Virus record (IMG/VR): IMGVR_UViG_3300045747_000259
Coordinates: 1 to 45,375 of that record
Length of the DNA: 45,375 nucleotides
Strand: one strand, 5' to 3'
DNA from: a virus
The notes below the pieces were generated by a model. It did no database searches and was not told the DNA's origin. It saw nothing but the letters and a program-made list of their open reading frames with translations. Within the stretch, counting starts at the first letter, position 1. The number at the start of each line of letters is the position of its first letter. Shown piece after piece: positions 21,747 to 30,870 of this stretch. A program made the translations under genes and the position numbers.

Positions 21747-23195
21747 TTAGTTTTCTTCAAATCCTTTATCCTGAATTGATAAGATTTCAATTCCATGTAT
21801 TGAGATAGGTGTACCTTTAGAATTACCAACGAGGCGTAATCGTATACTTGCAAAGTCTTCTGTATTAGCGTTCGGCATAAGTGAGTCGTAATCACCATTT
21901 ACGGTATCAATGTATTCCCACACATTAGCTGTATTCTTTTTATGTTGATACATCAATTTTAAACCACCGGCATTTTGAGATACTACAGTAACACCAGAAA
22001 TATTTTTTGATTTAGAATACATCTCAGTAAAAGACCTCCATCTATCAATATAATCTACAAAAATATCTGCACCAAAATCATCTGTTCCTGAGTTCATTTT
22101 TCCTACCTTACCAGCTGAAGTACCCATAAGAGATTCAATAGTTGTTCCATCATCGTAACGAATCATTGAGGTAATAATATTACCTGTGTAGTCATAGATT
22201 GTCCATACTTGAGTTGAAATACTATAACGCATAACACAACTTCCGTAAGTAACTCCTTCAACTGTTACAGAACCAACAGACCATTCGATGTTATCAAATC
22301 CATCATATACACCGGTAACATCAGCGTAACCACTTCGTGGAATTGCTTTAACAAAATCTATAATACGACGAGATATTTCAACAGGTTGTCCATCATATGC
22401 AAACTTATAAAAACCAGATGAGTGATGGAAGTATAAACCATCTTTAGCTTGAACAATTGATTCCTGTGAGAAAGTTCCTACGTTATATGCAGGGTATGGG
22501 TCGACATTAGTTGCACTATAAATACGATAGATATGATTCTCTTTGAATAGTAGAAGTGCTCGTGGTACACGGAATAGTCCTGTTATTGATTCACCGTCTT
22601 GAGGTGAGAAATTCTTAATGAAGTTTACAGCTAAGTCAAAAGTAAGTGAGTACGTTGAAGGTGGTGTAAATTGAACTATATCAGTGTAGTAAATAACATC
22701 GGTACTCTTATCAGCAATCCACACACGCCCATCGAAACCCGCTTGAATGAAATCACCTTTAGGAAGAGTTGCTGGAACGTTTGTTGTATCAAATGTTGAA
22801 CCTCCAGATGTCTTTGGTACATCTCCGGCATTACCATTAACCATCCATGTTCTATTAAGGAATTGACTGAAACGAGCCTTACCTGTACCTGTGAGTGTTC
22901 TTACTGAAGTCCATGTTGAACCATTCCATACTGATACATCAGTACCAACTTGAGCAAAGAGTCTTTTGATACCTCCTTGAATGTTAAGAAAACCGAAAGC
23001 TTTTACACTTCCGGATAATGTTGTTGCATAAGTAGCAACTCCTCCTCGAGAAGTAATAGCTCCCACACAATCAAAGTTAAAATTAAGCGCGAGTTGAGCT
23101 GAGTTCTCAGGAGCTACAGTATCATTTAATTGAGCTGAACGGATTGTACCTTCTGTCGGGTACGGTATTTTAATGTTTTTGAGCGTAGTAGACAT
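21747..23195 (-). CDS. Tail nozzle / DNA-stabilisation protein (P22 gp10/T7 gp12-like), 482 aa
   Basis: Beta-propeller-like protein with WNGSTW, FLNRTWMVNG, FDGRVWIAD and FKENHIYRIY strands at regular intervals. The order and style fit podovirus tail-hub proteins that plug the DNA exit channel and carry the fibres. The fibre-like gene downstream and the adaptor-like gene upstream support this. Similarity inferred by eye, not by search. Confidence 0.6.
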   Translation of the reverse strand: MSTTLKNIKIPYPTEGTIRSAQLNDTVAPENSAQLALNFNFDCVGAITSRGGVATYATTLSGSVKAFGFLNIQGGIKRLFAQVGTDVSVWNGSTWTSVRTLTGTGKARFSQFLNRTWMVNGNAGDVPKTSGGSTFDTTNVPATLPKGDFIQAGFDGRVWIADKSTDVIYYTDIVQFTPPSTYSLTFDLAVNFIKNFSPQDGESITGLFRVPRALLLFKENHIYRIYSATNVDPYPAYNVGTFSQESIVQAKDGLYFHHSSGFYKFAYDGQPVEISRRIIDFVKAIPRSGYADVTGVYDGFDNIEWSVGSVTVEGVTYGSCVMRYSISTQVWTIYDYTGNIITSMIRYDDGTTIESLMGTSAGKVGKMNSGTDDFGADIFVDYIDRWRSFTEMYSKSKNISGVTVVSQNAGGLKLMYQHKKNTANVWEYIDTVNGDYDSLMPNANTEDFASIRLRLVGNSKGTPISIHGIEILSIQDKGFEEN

Positions 23196-23256
23196 AATTT
23201 ATTTTCCCTAATCCAGACCACCACCCTCTGGTAAGATGATGAGCTGAATAGAGCGA

Positions 23257-23718
23257 TTAAGCAGCTCTTAGAACCTGGTAGGAAATAACAGCGTTGTTTG
23301 AGGTATTAGCTGCAGAAAGTACGAGAGTAACTGTGTTAGTCGTAGGCGCTGCTGAAACTAAGTAAGCTGCCTGTGTCGGAGCTGTCTGGATTGACGCTAC
23401 AACAATATCTGTTGCGGCTACACCTGTTACAGTCGTTGCTAGTGAAACTCCTGACCCTGACCAAGTAATCTTTCCTGCATATTTCACATAGTGAGAGTTG
23501 GCTCCTATAAGCTTCCATGCTGGGACAGCTACAGTACCATTTTGGAGGTAAACTCCAGTTCCGTCAAGGTCCTGGATAAGAGCTCCTATAGCAAAGATAC
23601 TTGGATAAGTTGAACCTGATGGTGGTACACCGTGACATGTCCCGAGAGTAACATAACCAGTTGTGGCTTCTACTTCTAGGATGTCGATTGTTGGGATGTT
23701 TGGATTAAATTTTGACAT
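23257..23718 (-). CDS. Virion decoration or appendage protein, 153 aa
   Basis: Beta-rich and Thr/Val/Ala-rich (VTLVLSAANTSNNAVISYQVL at the end), with a turn-rich N-terminus. Resembles small capsid-fibre or decoration proteins. Between the adaptor-like and nozzle-like genes; no family confirmed. Confidence 0.5.
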   Translation of the reverse strand: MSKFNPNIPTIDILEVEATTGYVTLGTCHGVPPSGSTYPSIFAIGALIQDLDGTGVYLQNGTVAVPAWKLIGANSHYVKYAGKITWSGSGVSLATTVTGVAATDIVVASIQTAPTQAAYLVSAAPTTNTVTLVLSAANTSNNAVISYQVLRAA

Positions 23719-23728
23719 ATATGTTTAA

Positions 23729-25120
23729 TTAACCGGTAATAATTGTGCTGTCTTGGCCTGTATATAAGTTGTTGAACAATGCTTGTACAAGGTCCTCGAA
23801 CTTTTTAAGGTCTGGGTCATCACTACCCAACGCTATATCTTTACGATATTTAATGGCATAGCGTAAATACCATTTATAGATTTCTCTATAATGCTCTGGG
23901 AGCACTTGATAAAGACTTGTAACATCTGGAAGGAGTGTGTAGTAATCAATATATACGTTATTCCCTTGCATCGAATCTGGTATTATTCTATCGAAGAATA
24001 ATTTACCATCCATTATGGTGTAGTAGATAGGTTGTGAGATTGTAGGTCTTGACCAGATACGAGTCCCAGCTGGAATGTTATGAGTGATACCTGTTACTCC
24101 TGTGAGAGTGTTTGTTACAAGGTCTACACCAGTATAAGCAATTTGCATTATGGTCTGGTTGTAAGCTGTTGTGGCAACATATGCAACACCTGAAGCTACT
24201 GATGGAAAGTCGGAAACACTATCAAAAGTAAGTGTTGTGCTTATTGTTGTAGCATCGACCGTTGTATATCCACCCATCACAGAGAAAGCGATTTGATTCC
24301 ATGAACGTTTGTCGATATAACGAAGGTTGTAAGGAGTGAGTACATTACCAATTAAGAAACGTGCAGCGAGAACTGAACGGTCTGTATCAGTAAAATCAAT
24401 ATCAGTTGGAAGGGGTACAAAGTTACTACCTGCAAGACACTTAATAGGGTGTTCGAAGTTCTGTAGCCACGCGTGACGGATACCGTACAGTTTAGCCTCA
24501 GTGAACTTACGAGCATCATCAATAGCTGATAGACAGAACTCAACGTTTATTTTAGGGTCATTCTCTGATACCCCCATAGCTTTAAGAACTGGGTAGATAA
24601 CACGAGCAACTGAGTTGGTTGGGTATGTTGATGTACTTACTGGGTCTGAGAAGTCAGAGAGTAATCCTGATACGGAGTTTTTCCACTGAACCTTATAAAA
24701 GTCAGTTGAGAGTCCTGACATGTCGTATATAACAGTGTTTTGCTGTGTAACCTGAAAGGTCATTGTTGCAAATGTTGTATATGTACCAGCGATAGTTGAA
24801 CTCTTTGAAACAACTACTTGGTCGTACTTCAATTCAGAGATTGAGTCACCTCTATTGTGAATTGTTGTAGTAGCTGAAGTAGTAATTGCTGTATTTGTAT
24901 GAGCTGTTGAAGTAACAATTTCAGCTGTTTCAGAACCCATAGAAGAAACAAGAAGAGGTATTGTTGAACCTGTAGTGAAGTCAGCGGCGTTATCTACAGA
25001 TATTGAAGTAACTCCTACTGCTTTATTATCACTTAGATATGTAGACACTTTAACATCCAGTTGATTCGGGATGTCAATTGTATTTCCGATATTGTGTTTT
25101 ACAGTGATTTGAGGATACAT
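23729..25120 (-). CDS. Probable head-to-tail adaptor / tail tubular protein, 463 aa
   Basis: N-terminal beta-domain resembling Ig-like or decoration repeats (residues 1-160), then a helical/beta core with AWLQNFEHPIKC in the middle, ending in a helical region LPEHYREIYKWYLRYAIKY...DPDLKKFEDLVQALF. The C-terminal helical part resembles adaptor proteins that sit below the portal in podoviruses. Placed just upstream of the nozzle-like gene on the transcript. Confidence 0.5.
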   Translation of the reverse strand: MYPQITVKHNIGNTIDIPNQLDVKVSTYLSDNKAVGVTSISVDNAADFTTGSTIPLLVSSMGSETAEIVTSTAHTNTAITTSATTTIHNRGDSISELKYDQVVVSKSSTIAGTYTTFATMTFQVTQQNTVIYDMSGLSTDFYKVQWKNSVSGLLSDFSDPVSTSTYPTNSVARVIYPVLKAMGVSENDPKINVEFCLSAIDDARKFTEAKLYGIRHAWLQNFEHPIKCLAGSNFVPLPTDIDFTDTDRSVLAARFLIGNVLTPYNLRYIDKRSWNQIAFSVMGGYTTVDATTISTTLTFDSVSDFPSVASGVAYVATTAYNQTIMQIAYTGVDLVTNTLTGVTGITHNIPAGTRIWSRPTISQPIYYTIMDGKLFFDRIIPDSMQGNNVYIDYYTLLPDVTSLYQVLPEHYREIYKWYLRYAIKYRKDIALGSDDPDLKKFEDLVQALFNNLYTGQDSTIITG

Positions 25121-25123
25121 TGA

Positions 25124-25357
25124 CTATTTACTAATTATAGTCTTTTTATATCCAGAGTACAAGCCTGATGCTGTCAAACCAGAGATAATACCAGCTGACA
25201 TTTCAACCCAACTTGTACCACCTAATACAATGCTACCAAGAATACCAAGAAGTATTGAAATAATAGGAATCCATTTAGTTGGTACTCCTGCATATTTTAT
25301 ACCTTGACATAAAGCTACAATAATAAGAACAAGCCCTGATATATTTGTTAGTGTCAT
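25124..25357 (-). CDS. Probable holin, 77 aa
   Basis: Three hydrophobic segments in 77 residues: LVLIIVALCQGI, WIPIISILLGILGSIVLGG and IISGLTASGLYSGY, with a Lys-rich end (KKTIISK). Size and topology match small phage holins that time lysis. The wall hydrolase gene is two genes upstream (27205-28185), with the glycosyltransferase between. Confidence 0.7.
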   Translation of the reverse strand: MTLTNISGLVLIIVALCQGIKYAGVPTKWIPIISILLGILGSIVLGGTSWVEMSAGIISGLTASGLYSGYKKTIISK

Positions 25358-25393
25358 AGTTTTATGGTTATTATTAAAAGCTTTTTAACGGAG

Positions 25394-27166
25394 CTATAAC
25401 CGTGCCTCAAATCCTAATTTTTTAGCACGTTCATATAGCAGGTCTATGTCAGCTTGATGTTTGTAAGTATAGTAAGAGTCTTGATAAATCTCATCTACTT
25501 CCTCCTTCCATCTATTATTTACTGGATGGTCGTGAAATATCTTTGCCATCTCAGCCCACTTGTATTTACCTATCTTCTCACATATACCTTGAAGTTCATT
25601 ATCGCAACCAACATGGAAGTAATCTGTATTAAAAAACTCACCACCGAGATATGGTAAAAGCTTCTTTGAGGCGAGCCAATGAGTTGCAACATAACCTTCC
25701 GGCCAGTGCTGGTCATTGAGTCCAATCATACCGTCGAGATTCGGGAACGCTCGAGCCATAGCAAATACCGCTTCCTTGAGAAAATCCTTCTCAGCAATAC
25801 AGTCATTACCTAAGAACATAACTAACTGCCCTGTACTATCTTCAACACACTTCTTGAGCATTTTTGGGGCTCCTATGTTAGCTGGAATAGGTCTATCCTC
25901 TCTTACTATTATCTCATAATTATCGTATCCAGCGTTAGCATGGATAGAGTCAATAAGTCTCTGTAACTTCTCTGGTCGTCCAAGAGTAGGAATACAGATT
26001 GATACCTTTAGATAGTAGTGAAGTTCGTATAAGTAGATGTGATAGCCTGGGAGGTACTCAAGACATTTTGAAATATGTTTAAGAGCATTAGGAATATCAC
26101 CGAGCCATCCATAAGCCCAGTAGAGTAGCTCATGAGGTTCTTGCTCGTACATAGAACGGTCATTTGCATAGTAATCAGTCCAACCTATATTGAGAGCCAT
26201 CTCAGCATATATTTTAACGAGAAGATGTTGATTATTTAGTTTATAGAATCGTGCTATTTTAATAATTGCTTCACGACGATTTGGGTCATGGTAAAAAGCT
26301 TTATGATACATAGCTACTTGTTTTTCAGGTTCGTTTATTTGTCCATAGCAATCTCCCATAAATATAATAGACTGAGCACGTTCTGCTGGCCATCCATTCA
26401 TTTCAATGTGCCTTTCAAATTCTGCTAATGCTGAATGAGGTCTATTCGTCCACATCAACTCTCTTGCGAAGTAGTGACTCTGACGGTCCTTATCCTGATT
26501 CTCATAGCAGTCCAATGCTAAACCGACAAGATAATTACCTCGATGCTCTCCACCTGGAATTTGATAATGTTCAAGTAAAATTGTCTCTTCTGGTAAGAGT
26601 AGTCTCTTACCTGTCCCTGAAAGAACCTCATGGACAACTCCTACCCAGTGAATTTTACGACGGTCAAAAAACTTGCTTTGTATAAACTTGATAGCTGGTT
26701 TTCCATACATGTCGTGTGAGAATACGAAGTTGTACTCGAACTGTTCGTACCCATCATCAATAAGTTGATTGAGTTTATCTATATCAAAGTTAGTATATGC
26801 CTCATCAGCATCGAGAGAGCATATCATATTGTTACTTGCTAGAAACGTTGCATAGTTACGAGCAGCAGCAAAGTCGAATAATCTATTCCCTTCTTTTACA
26901 ATAGGAGCTTCACCATTACGAATAAAAACCTTATTGATATTCTCAGCAAGGTCTTTATCTATTATCTTTATGAATTTCTCACCAACCTCTGTAACATTAC
27001 AACCTAATGAACGAGCTAGTTCAGCTGTGCCATCAGTAGAACCTGTATCGAGTAAAATAACCTCACCTCCACGCTTAGTAAATTCCTCTAAACTCTTCAT
27101 AGCTTTAGGAAGTGTTTTTGCTTCGTTTTTTGCTATAAGAACAATCGAAAATTTTGGTGTTTGCAT
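25394..27166 (-). CDS. Two-domain family 2 glycosyltransferase with TPR-like middle, 590 aa
   Basis: First GT2 domain: FSIVLIAKNEAKTL at the N-terminus, LLDTGSTDGT near 40-49 and SLDADEAY near 120 (acidic metal-binding motif). Residues about 220-370 look like TPR-type helices. Second GT2-like domain starts at VSICIPTLGRPEKL near 388 with FLGNDC near 452. It may modify virion or host-surface glycans. I chose the ATG at 27166, one codon after an in-frame TTG, because it lies six bases from the -10 box of its own promoter. Unusual to find one inside a late operon between the hydrolase and holin. Confidence 0.78.
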   Translation of the reverse strand: MQTPKFSIVLIAKNEAKTLPKAMKSLEEFTKRGGEVILLDTGSTDGTAELARSLGCNVTEVGEKFIKIIDKDLAENINKVFIRNGEAPIVKEGNRLFDFAAARNYATFLASNNMICSLDADEAYTNFDIDKLNQLIDDGYEQFEYNFVFSHDMYGKPAIKFIQSKFFDRRKIHWVGVVHEVLSGTGKRLLLPEETILLEHYQIPGGEHRGNYLVGLALDCYENQDKDRQSHYFARELMWTNRPHSALAEFERHIEMNGWPAERAQSIIFMGDCYGQINEPEKQVAMYHKAFYHDPNRREAIIKIARFYKLNNQHLLVKIYAEMALNIGWTDYYANDRSMYEQEPHELLYWAYGWLGDIPNALKHISKCLEYLPGYHIYLYELHYYLKVSICIPTLGRPEKLQRLIDSIHANAGYDNYEIIVREDRPIPANIGAPKMLKKCVEDSTGQLVMFLGNDCIAEKDFLKEAVFAMARAFPNLDGMIGLNDQHWPEGYVATHWLASKKLLPYLGGEFFNTDYFHVGCDNELQGICEKIGKYKWAEMAKIFHDHPVNNRWKEEVDEIYQDSYYTYKHQADIDLLYERAKKLGFEARL

Positions 27167-27172
27167 CAACTT

Positions 27173-27201
27173 AGCGTAGCATATTTTTAAGTTAATGTCG
27201 A
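27173..27201 (-). promoter_or_regulatory. Internal promoter for the glycosyltransferase, leaderless
   Basis: On the minus strand TCGACA (27196-27201), 17-base spacer, TACGCT (27173-27178) preceded by TGC. Six bases separate the -10 from the ATG at 27166. It lacks the CCGACA extension. Confidence 0.6.
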
Positions 27202-27204
27202 CAG

Positions 27205-28185
27205 TTACTTATTCAATTCTGCGCGAGTAAGTTCACCTACATATCCAACAGCTGGTTTAATACCTTTTGCTTTCTGATATTTAATCACTGAAGCTAATGT
27301 AGATACACCAAAGTAACCAGTAGGGGTATAGTTTGCAAATCCTTCTGCTACAAGTTTTGTCTGTAGGTGAAGAACATCACCATTTCTCATTCCAAATCTA
27401 AGGTCTTTATTAAAAGTAAACTTAATTGGTTTGTTTTTGAAGATAAGAGTACGAACCTCATAGATATAACCATTGTTAAAGAAGTCTTCAGAAATATACT
27501 GATAACCTCTATCTCCTACCTCCCCCCATGAGTTTTTTACCTTAATATATTTCTTACCACCTATCATCTCAGCACCACAACAGTAAAGGAAGTGACCCCA
27601 CTGGCCAGCTCCTGTAGTTACTTTAGGGAAAGATGTATGCCACGTTCCATTATTCTCTCCACGAATAAGAATGATAGCTCCATAGTTGTTAGCTATAGCC
27701 TGAGCCACAGCATCAATACTCTTATTATCTACTATAGCATAGGATAAAGCCTGACTTTGAGAAGCGTTAAGTCTAACTGCATCTGTTATATCTTCCTTAC
27801 TTCTTATAAAAGCTTCATTAGGAGGCAAACCATTATCATATGATGGAAGTACATCTTCAGTAGCCCATCCTTGTTCTATGGCAATTTTACAGTTATCACG
27901 AAGGTATGACCCACCATCGCCTAGCCCTGTTTGAGCATAAATAAATTTGGCACTTCTTTCTTCTCTAGTTTTTGTAGAAATAGCTTCAAGAACTTCTCCG
28001 TAGTAAGCCATAGCTTGACCCCCACAAGAACCACTACCATTCTGGTCTTTGAGTGAAATAGGCATGTTAATATCATAACCAAGACTCCAATTAAATGGGA
28101 TAGTTCCCATTCCTAATTCTTCCCATTTATAATCTCTATCGTCGACTGGTGATAAGATACCACCTTTACCAAAGTGTTCTGACAT
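27205..28185 (-). CDS. Papain-fold (C1A) peptidase with peptidoglycan-binding domain, probable endolysin, 326 aa
   Basis: Papain catalytic order: KDQNGSGSCGG near residues 46-56 (oxyanion Gln and nucleophile Cys), WGHFLYCCG near 196-204 (His) and VKNSWGEVGDRGYQYI near 213-228 (Asn). The C-terminal 60 residues are a PG_binding_1 module (DVLHLQTKLVAEGF...TGYFGVSTLASVIKYQ...VGYVGELTRAELN). No signal peptide. No other lysozyme or amidase was found in the window, so this is the best endolysin candidate, cutting wall peptides after holin opening. A virion-borne role is the alternative. Confidence 0.78.
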   Translation of the reverse strand: MSEHFGKGGILSPVDDRDYKWEELGMGTIPFNWSLGYDINMPISLKDQNGSGSCGGQAMAYYGEVLEAISTKTREERSAKFIYAQTGLGDGGSYLRDNCKIAIEQGWATEDVLPSYDNGLPPNEAFIRSKEDITDAVRLNASQSQALSYAIVDNKSIDAVAQAIANNYGAIILIRGENNGTWHTSFPKVTTGAGQWGHFLYCCGAEMIGGKKYIKVKNSWGEVGDRGYQYISEDFFNNGYIYEVRTLIFKNKPIKFTFNKDLRFGMRNGDVLHLQTKLVAEGFANYTPTGYFGVSTLASVIKYQKAKGIKPAVGYVGELTRAELNK

Positions 28186-28198
28186 ATATTTTAAATAA

Positions 28199-29815
28199 TT
28201 ACATTATTAGTTCTGCATGCACAAGCTGAATAGTATGTGCTGCAGCAGTTCCTCCGTTATAACTAGCTCCTATACCCAAAGAAGCAACTGTACTATCAAA
28301 ACCAGCTGATGTTACTGAGACAGATTTTTTAGCATTAGATAGACCTGTGGTAGTAAGGTTTGTTGTAAGTCTTGAAATTCCTTGTAAAACTGCTGTTGTA
28401 GTCCCTCCAACTGTTCTAAATGTACAAATTACTTGATATAAACCAACGTCAGCTGCAGCTGTACCTGCACCAAAAGTAAATGCACACCTAGAAGTATCTG
28501 CTATTGTTCCTGCTGTACCAAGTCGTACTGTTACAATTGGTGTAGCTGTACCTGCTGCTGTTTTTGTTACATCAAACCATAATTTATAAGTAGTTCCAAC
28601 AGCAGGTGTAGATGAGAATACTATAAATGAACCAGCTAGATATGTGTCAGCGGCAAAACCAGTTTGAGAAGTTGTACTACTAATATCTAATATAGAACTT
28701 GCTCCAGCTGGACCTGTATAACCAGTATAACCAGTAGCTCCTGAACCAGCTGGTCCAGTGTATCCTGTATAACCTGTTGGACCAGTTACTGTTGAAGCTG
28801 AACCTCCTGGACCTGTGTATCCGGTATATCCTGTTGGTCCCGTAACAGTTGAAGCTGCTCCACCTGGACCTGTATAGCCGGTATAACCTGTTGGGCCTAC
28901 TCCTCCTGGACCTGTATAACCAGTATAGCCAGTTGGACCTGTGACTGTTGAGGCTGTACCGTTAGGACCGGTATATCCGGTATAACCAGTATACCCAGTA
29001 GCTCCTGCACCAGCTGGTCCTGTATAACCAGTGTAACCAGTTGGTCCTGTAACTGTTGAAGCTGTGCCGTTAGGTCCGGTATAACCAGTATAACCAGTAG
29101 CTCCTATTGGTCCTGTGTATCCGGTGTATCCTGTAGCTCCAGCTCCAGCTGGACCTGTATAACCAGTGTATCCGGTATAACCTGTAGCTCCCGCTCCTGT
29201 TGGTCCTGTATAACCAGTGTATCCGGTATATCCTGTGAAGTTACCTGGACCTGTATAACCAGTATATCCAGTAGGCCCGGTTACCGTTGATGCTGTACCA
29301 TTAGGTCCGGTATAACCAGTGTATCCGGTATAACCTGTTGCACCTGCTCCTGCTGGTCCTGTATAACCAGTTGGTCCTGTAACTGTTGAAGCCGCACCAC
29401 CAGGACCTGTATAACCGGTATAACCAGTTGGGCCTGTAACTGTTGAAGCTGCACCTCCGGGTCCAGTATAACCGGTATAACCTGTTGGACCATTGGCACC
29501 AGTGTATCCGGTATATCCTGTTGAACCAGCCCCAGTTGGACCTGTATAACCAGTGTAACCTGTATAACCAGTTGACCCTGCTCCTGCTGGGCCTGTATAA
29601 CCAGTGTATCCTGTATAACCTGTTGACCCTGCTCCTGCTGGTCCTGTATAACCAGTTGGGCCTTGTGTACCTAACTCATAACCGCCTACTGTAACTCCAT
29701 CACCTATGAATATTTTACCTAGTGTAGTATCAAAAAGAATATCCCTACTAAGAGGAGTTACAGCCATTCTCTGAGCTGTCGTCATGTATGGTAATTGAAA
29801 TCGTTCAAGTGACAT
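28199..29815 (-). CDS. Collagen-like virion appendage protein, 538 aa
   Basis: The N-terminus (residues 1-50) resembles virion-attachment domains of fibre/tropism proteins ([25 protein letters not shown]). Residues about 52-372 are a long Gly-x-y tract dominated by GYTGYTGP units with ASTVTGPT interruptions. The C-terminal 165 residues form a beta-rich trimerisation or binding domain. Such collagen-like fibres probably form triple helices protruding from the capsid or neck. The repeat is Tyr-Thr rather than Pro-rich. Confidence 0.7.
   Translation of the reverse strand: MSLERFQLPYMTTAQRMAVTPLSRDILFDTTLGKIFIGDGVTVGGYELGTQGPTGYTGPAGAGSTGYTGYTGYTGPAGAGSTGYTGYTGYTGPTGAGSTGYTGYTGANGPTGYTGYTGPGGAASTVTGPTGYTGYTGPGGAASTVTGPTGYTGPAGAGATGYTGYTGYTGPNGTASTVTGPTGYTGYTGPGNFTGYTGYTGYTGPTGAGATGYTGYTGYTGPAGAGATGYTGYTGPIGATGYTGYTGPNGTASTVTGPTGYTGYTGPAGAGATGYTGYTGYTGPNGTASTVTGPTGYTGYTGPGGVGPTGYTGYTGPGGAASTVTGPTGYTGYTGPGGSASTVTGPTGYTGYTGPAGSGATGYTGYTGPAGASSILDISSTTSQTGFAADTYLAGSFIVFSSTPAVGTTYKLWFDVTKTAAGTATPIVTVRLGTAGTIADTSRCAFTFGAGTAAADVGLYQVICTFRTVGGTTTAVLQGISRLTTNLTTTGLSNAKKSVSVTSAGFDSTVASLGIGASYNGGTAAAHTIQLVHAELIM
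28702..29662 (-). repeat. Collagen-like DNA repeat tract 1
   Basis: Tandem degenerate units coding GYTGYTGP/GPxGAASTVT, with many near-identical 18 and 57 base blocks, which can misalign and change length. All lie inside the gene at 28199-29815. Confidence 0.85.
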
Positions 29816-29819
29816 ATTT

Positions 29820-30059
29820 TTATACTGTTGAGTATTGAGAACTTAATAAAATTCCTCCTACCGCACTTACATTATACACCGAAGCTGTAAGAATATCTCC
29901 TCCACCTCCAGGCCCACCTGATTGATTTACATAATAAAGTCCTGTTCCGGATGGGTCTACAGCTAATACTTGTCCAGGTGTACCAAGAGCCATTATCTCT
30001 GCTAAGATAAGTTCTTCTTCTGGTGTTAGTGGTATCGAAGCATTACCTAGATATGTCAT
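29820..30059 (-). CDS. Small virion-associated protein, 79 aa
   Basis: N-terminus [11 protein letters not shown] resembles [11 protein letters not shown] of the collagen-like protein at 31592-32662, so they may share an attachment element. Gly-rich middle (SGGPGGGGD), beta-like end. Next to both appendage genes. Confidence 0.55.
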   Translation of the reverse strand: MTYLGNASIPLTPEEELILAEIMALGTPGQVLAVDPSGTGLYYVNQSGGPGGGGDILTASVYNVSAVGGILLSSQYSTV

Positions 30060-30067
30060 AGATAGTA

Positions 30068-30571
30068 TTATCTAGCGACAGTAGTTTTCATTGTCTCAAT
30101 CATCGCTAAGTACCTGTTAATTTTATCCTCCTTTAATGAAAGCGCATTTGCATAGACGTTGAGAGCTGATTCTTTATCTCCGAGTGAAGTGTATCTAGCC
30201 TCAATATCTTTATTCTTTTGGTATAGCTCCTCATCAACTGTTGAAAGCTTATCATAAGCATTTTTAAGTGTAATATTTACACCAGCTAACTCTTCTTGTC
30301 TTTTTGCTATTTCATCATCAAGCTCGAGCATACTTGTTTTTTTTACAATAATCTCATCATCAACCATTCTTAAAATACTTCTACCAACTTCAAGCTCAGC
30401 ATTTGCTTTATATTGTAAAGCTTCACACTGTTTTATATATTTCTCATTCTCTCCTTTAATACGCAAAGTCTCAGCATTTACTGCTGTCATAGTATCGTTA
30501 GCTGCTCTAATAGCATCTTCGATATTATCTGGTAAGTTTGTGGTTACTGAACCTGGTGACATTCCGCTCAT
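30068..30571 (-). CDS. Coiled-coil protein, 167 aa
   Basis: Almost fully helical, Glu/Lys/Leu-rich heptad-like sequence from about residue 25 to the end. Similar in character to the coiled-coil protein at 32666. Possibly a structural fibre or chaperone for the collagen-like appendages. A TATAAT box lies eight bases before its ATG. Confidence 0.55.
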   Translation of the reverse strand: MSGMSPGSVTTNLPDNIEDAIRAANDTMTAVNAETLRIKGENEKYIKQCEALQYKANAELEVGRSILRMVDDEIIVKKTSMLELDDEIAKRQEELAGVNITLKNAYDKLSTVDEELYQKNKDIEARYTSLGDKESALNVYANALSLKEDKINRYLAMIETMKTTVAR

Positions 30572-30579
30572 ATAGTTAT

Positions 30580-30608
30580 ATTATATCTTATTTAGTAAAA
30601 GGGAACAA
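30580..30608 (-). promoter_or_regulatory. Possible internal late promoter, leaderless
   Basis: Minus strand TTGTTC (30603-30608), 17-base spacer, TATAAT (30580-30585), eight bases before the ATG at 30571. No TGn extension. Confidence 0.35.
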
Positions 30609-30869
30609 TTCTTTAAATAACAACCATGCTATTCCTATCCCAGCTACAATTATTCCTATTTTTGCAGTCATTGTTTCTTTCCATATTTCTAGCTTAGAAA
30701 CACGCCCGTTTGTCTTAATAGTCTGCTGTTCTATTCTATCAAGTGTTACTTTTAATTCACCAAAATAGTGTTCAAGTTCTCTATTAGAGAGAGAATTAGT
30801 TAGGTGCTCTTTTAAGATTTCTGTTAATTCATCTATTTTTTTGTCATTTTGTCTCATGCGTTCTTCCAT
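30588..30869 (-). CDS. Coiled-coil plus C-terminal membrane protein (XhlA-like), 93 aa
   Basis: Residues 1-65 form a charged coiled coil (with RVSKLEIWKETM near the end), followed by a single membrane segment AKIGIIVAGIGIAWLLF and a short tail. The layout matches XhlA-like lysis or tail-associated proteins. Confidence 0.6.
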   Translation of the reverse strand: MEERMRQNDKKIDELTEILKEHLTNSLSNRELEHYFGELKVTLDRIEQQTIKTNGRVSKLEIWKETMTAKIGIIVAGIGIAWLLFKELFPFTK

Positions 30870-30870
30870 A

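Noticed and set aside
27167-27169. TTG start for the glycosyltransferase
   Set aside because: The adjacent ATG at 27166 gives the right distance from the -10 box and normal start codon.
28702-29662. CRISPR-like regularly spaced repeats
   Set aside because: The repeats are in-frame codons of a Gly-x-y protein without spacer-like unique segments, and no cas genes are present.
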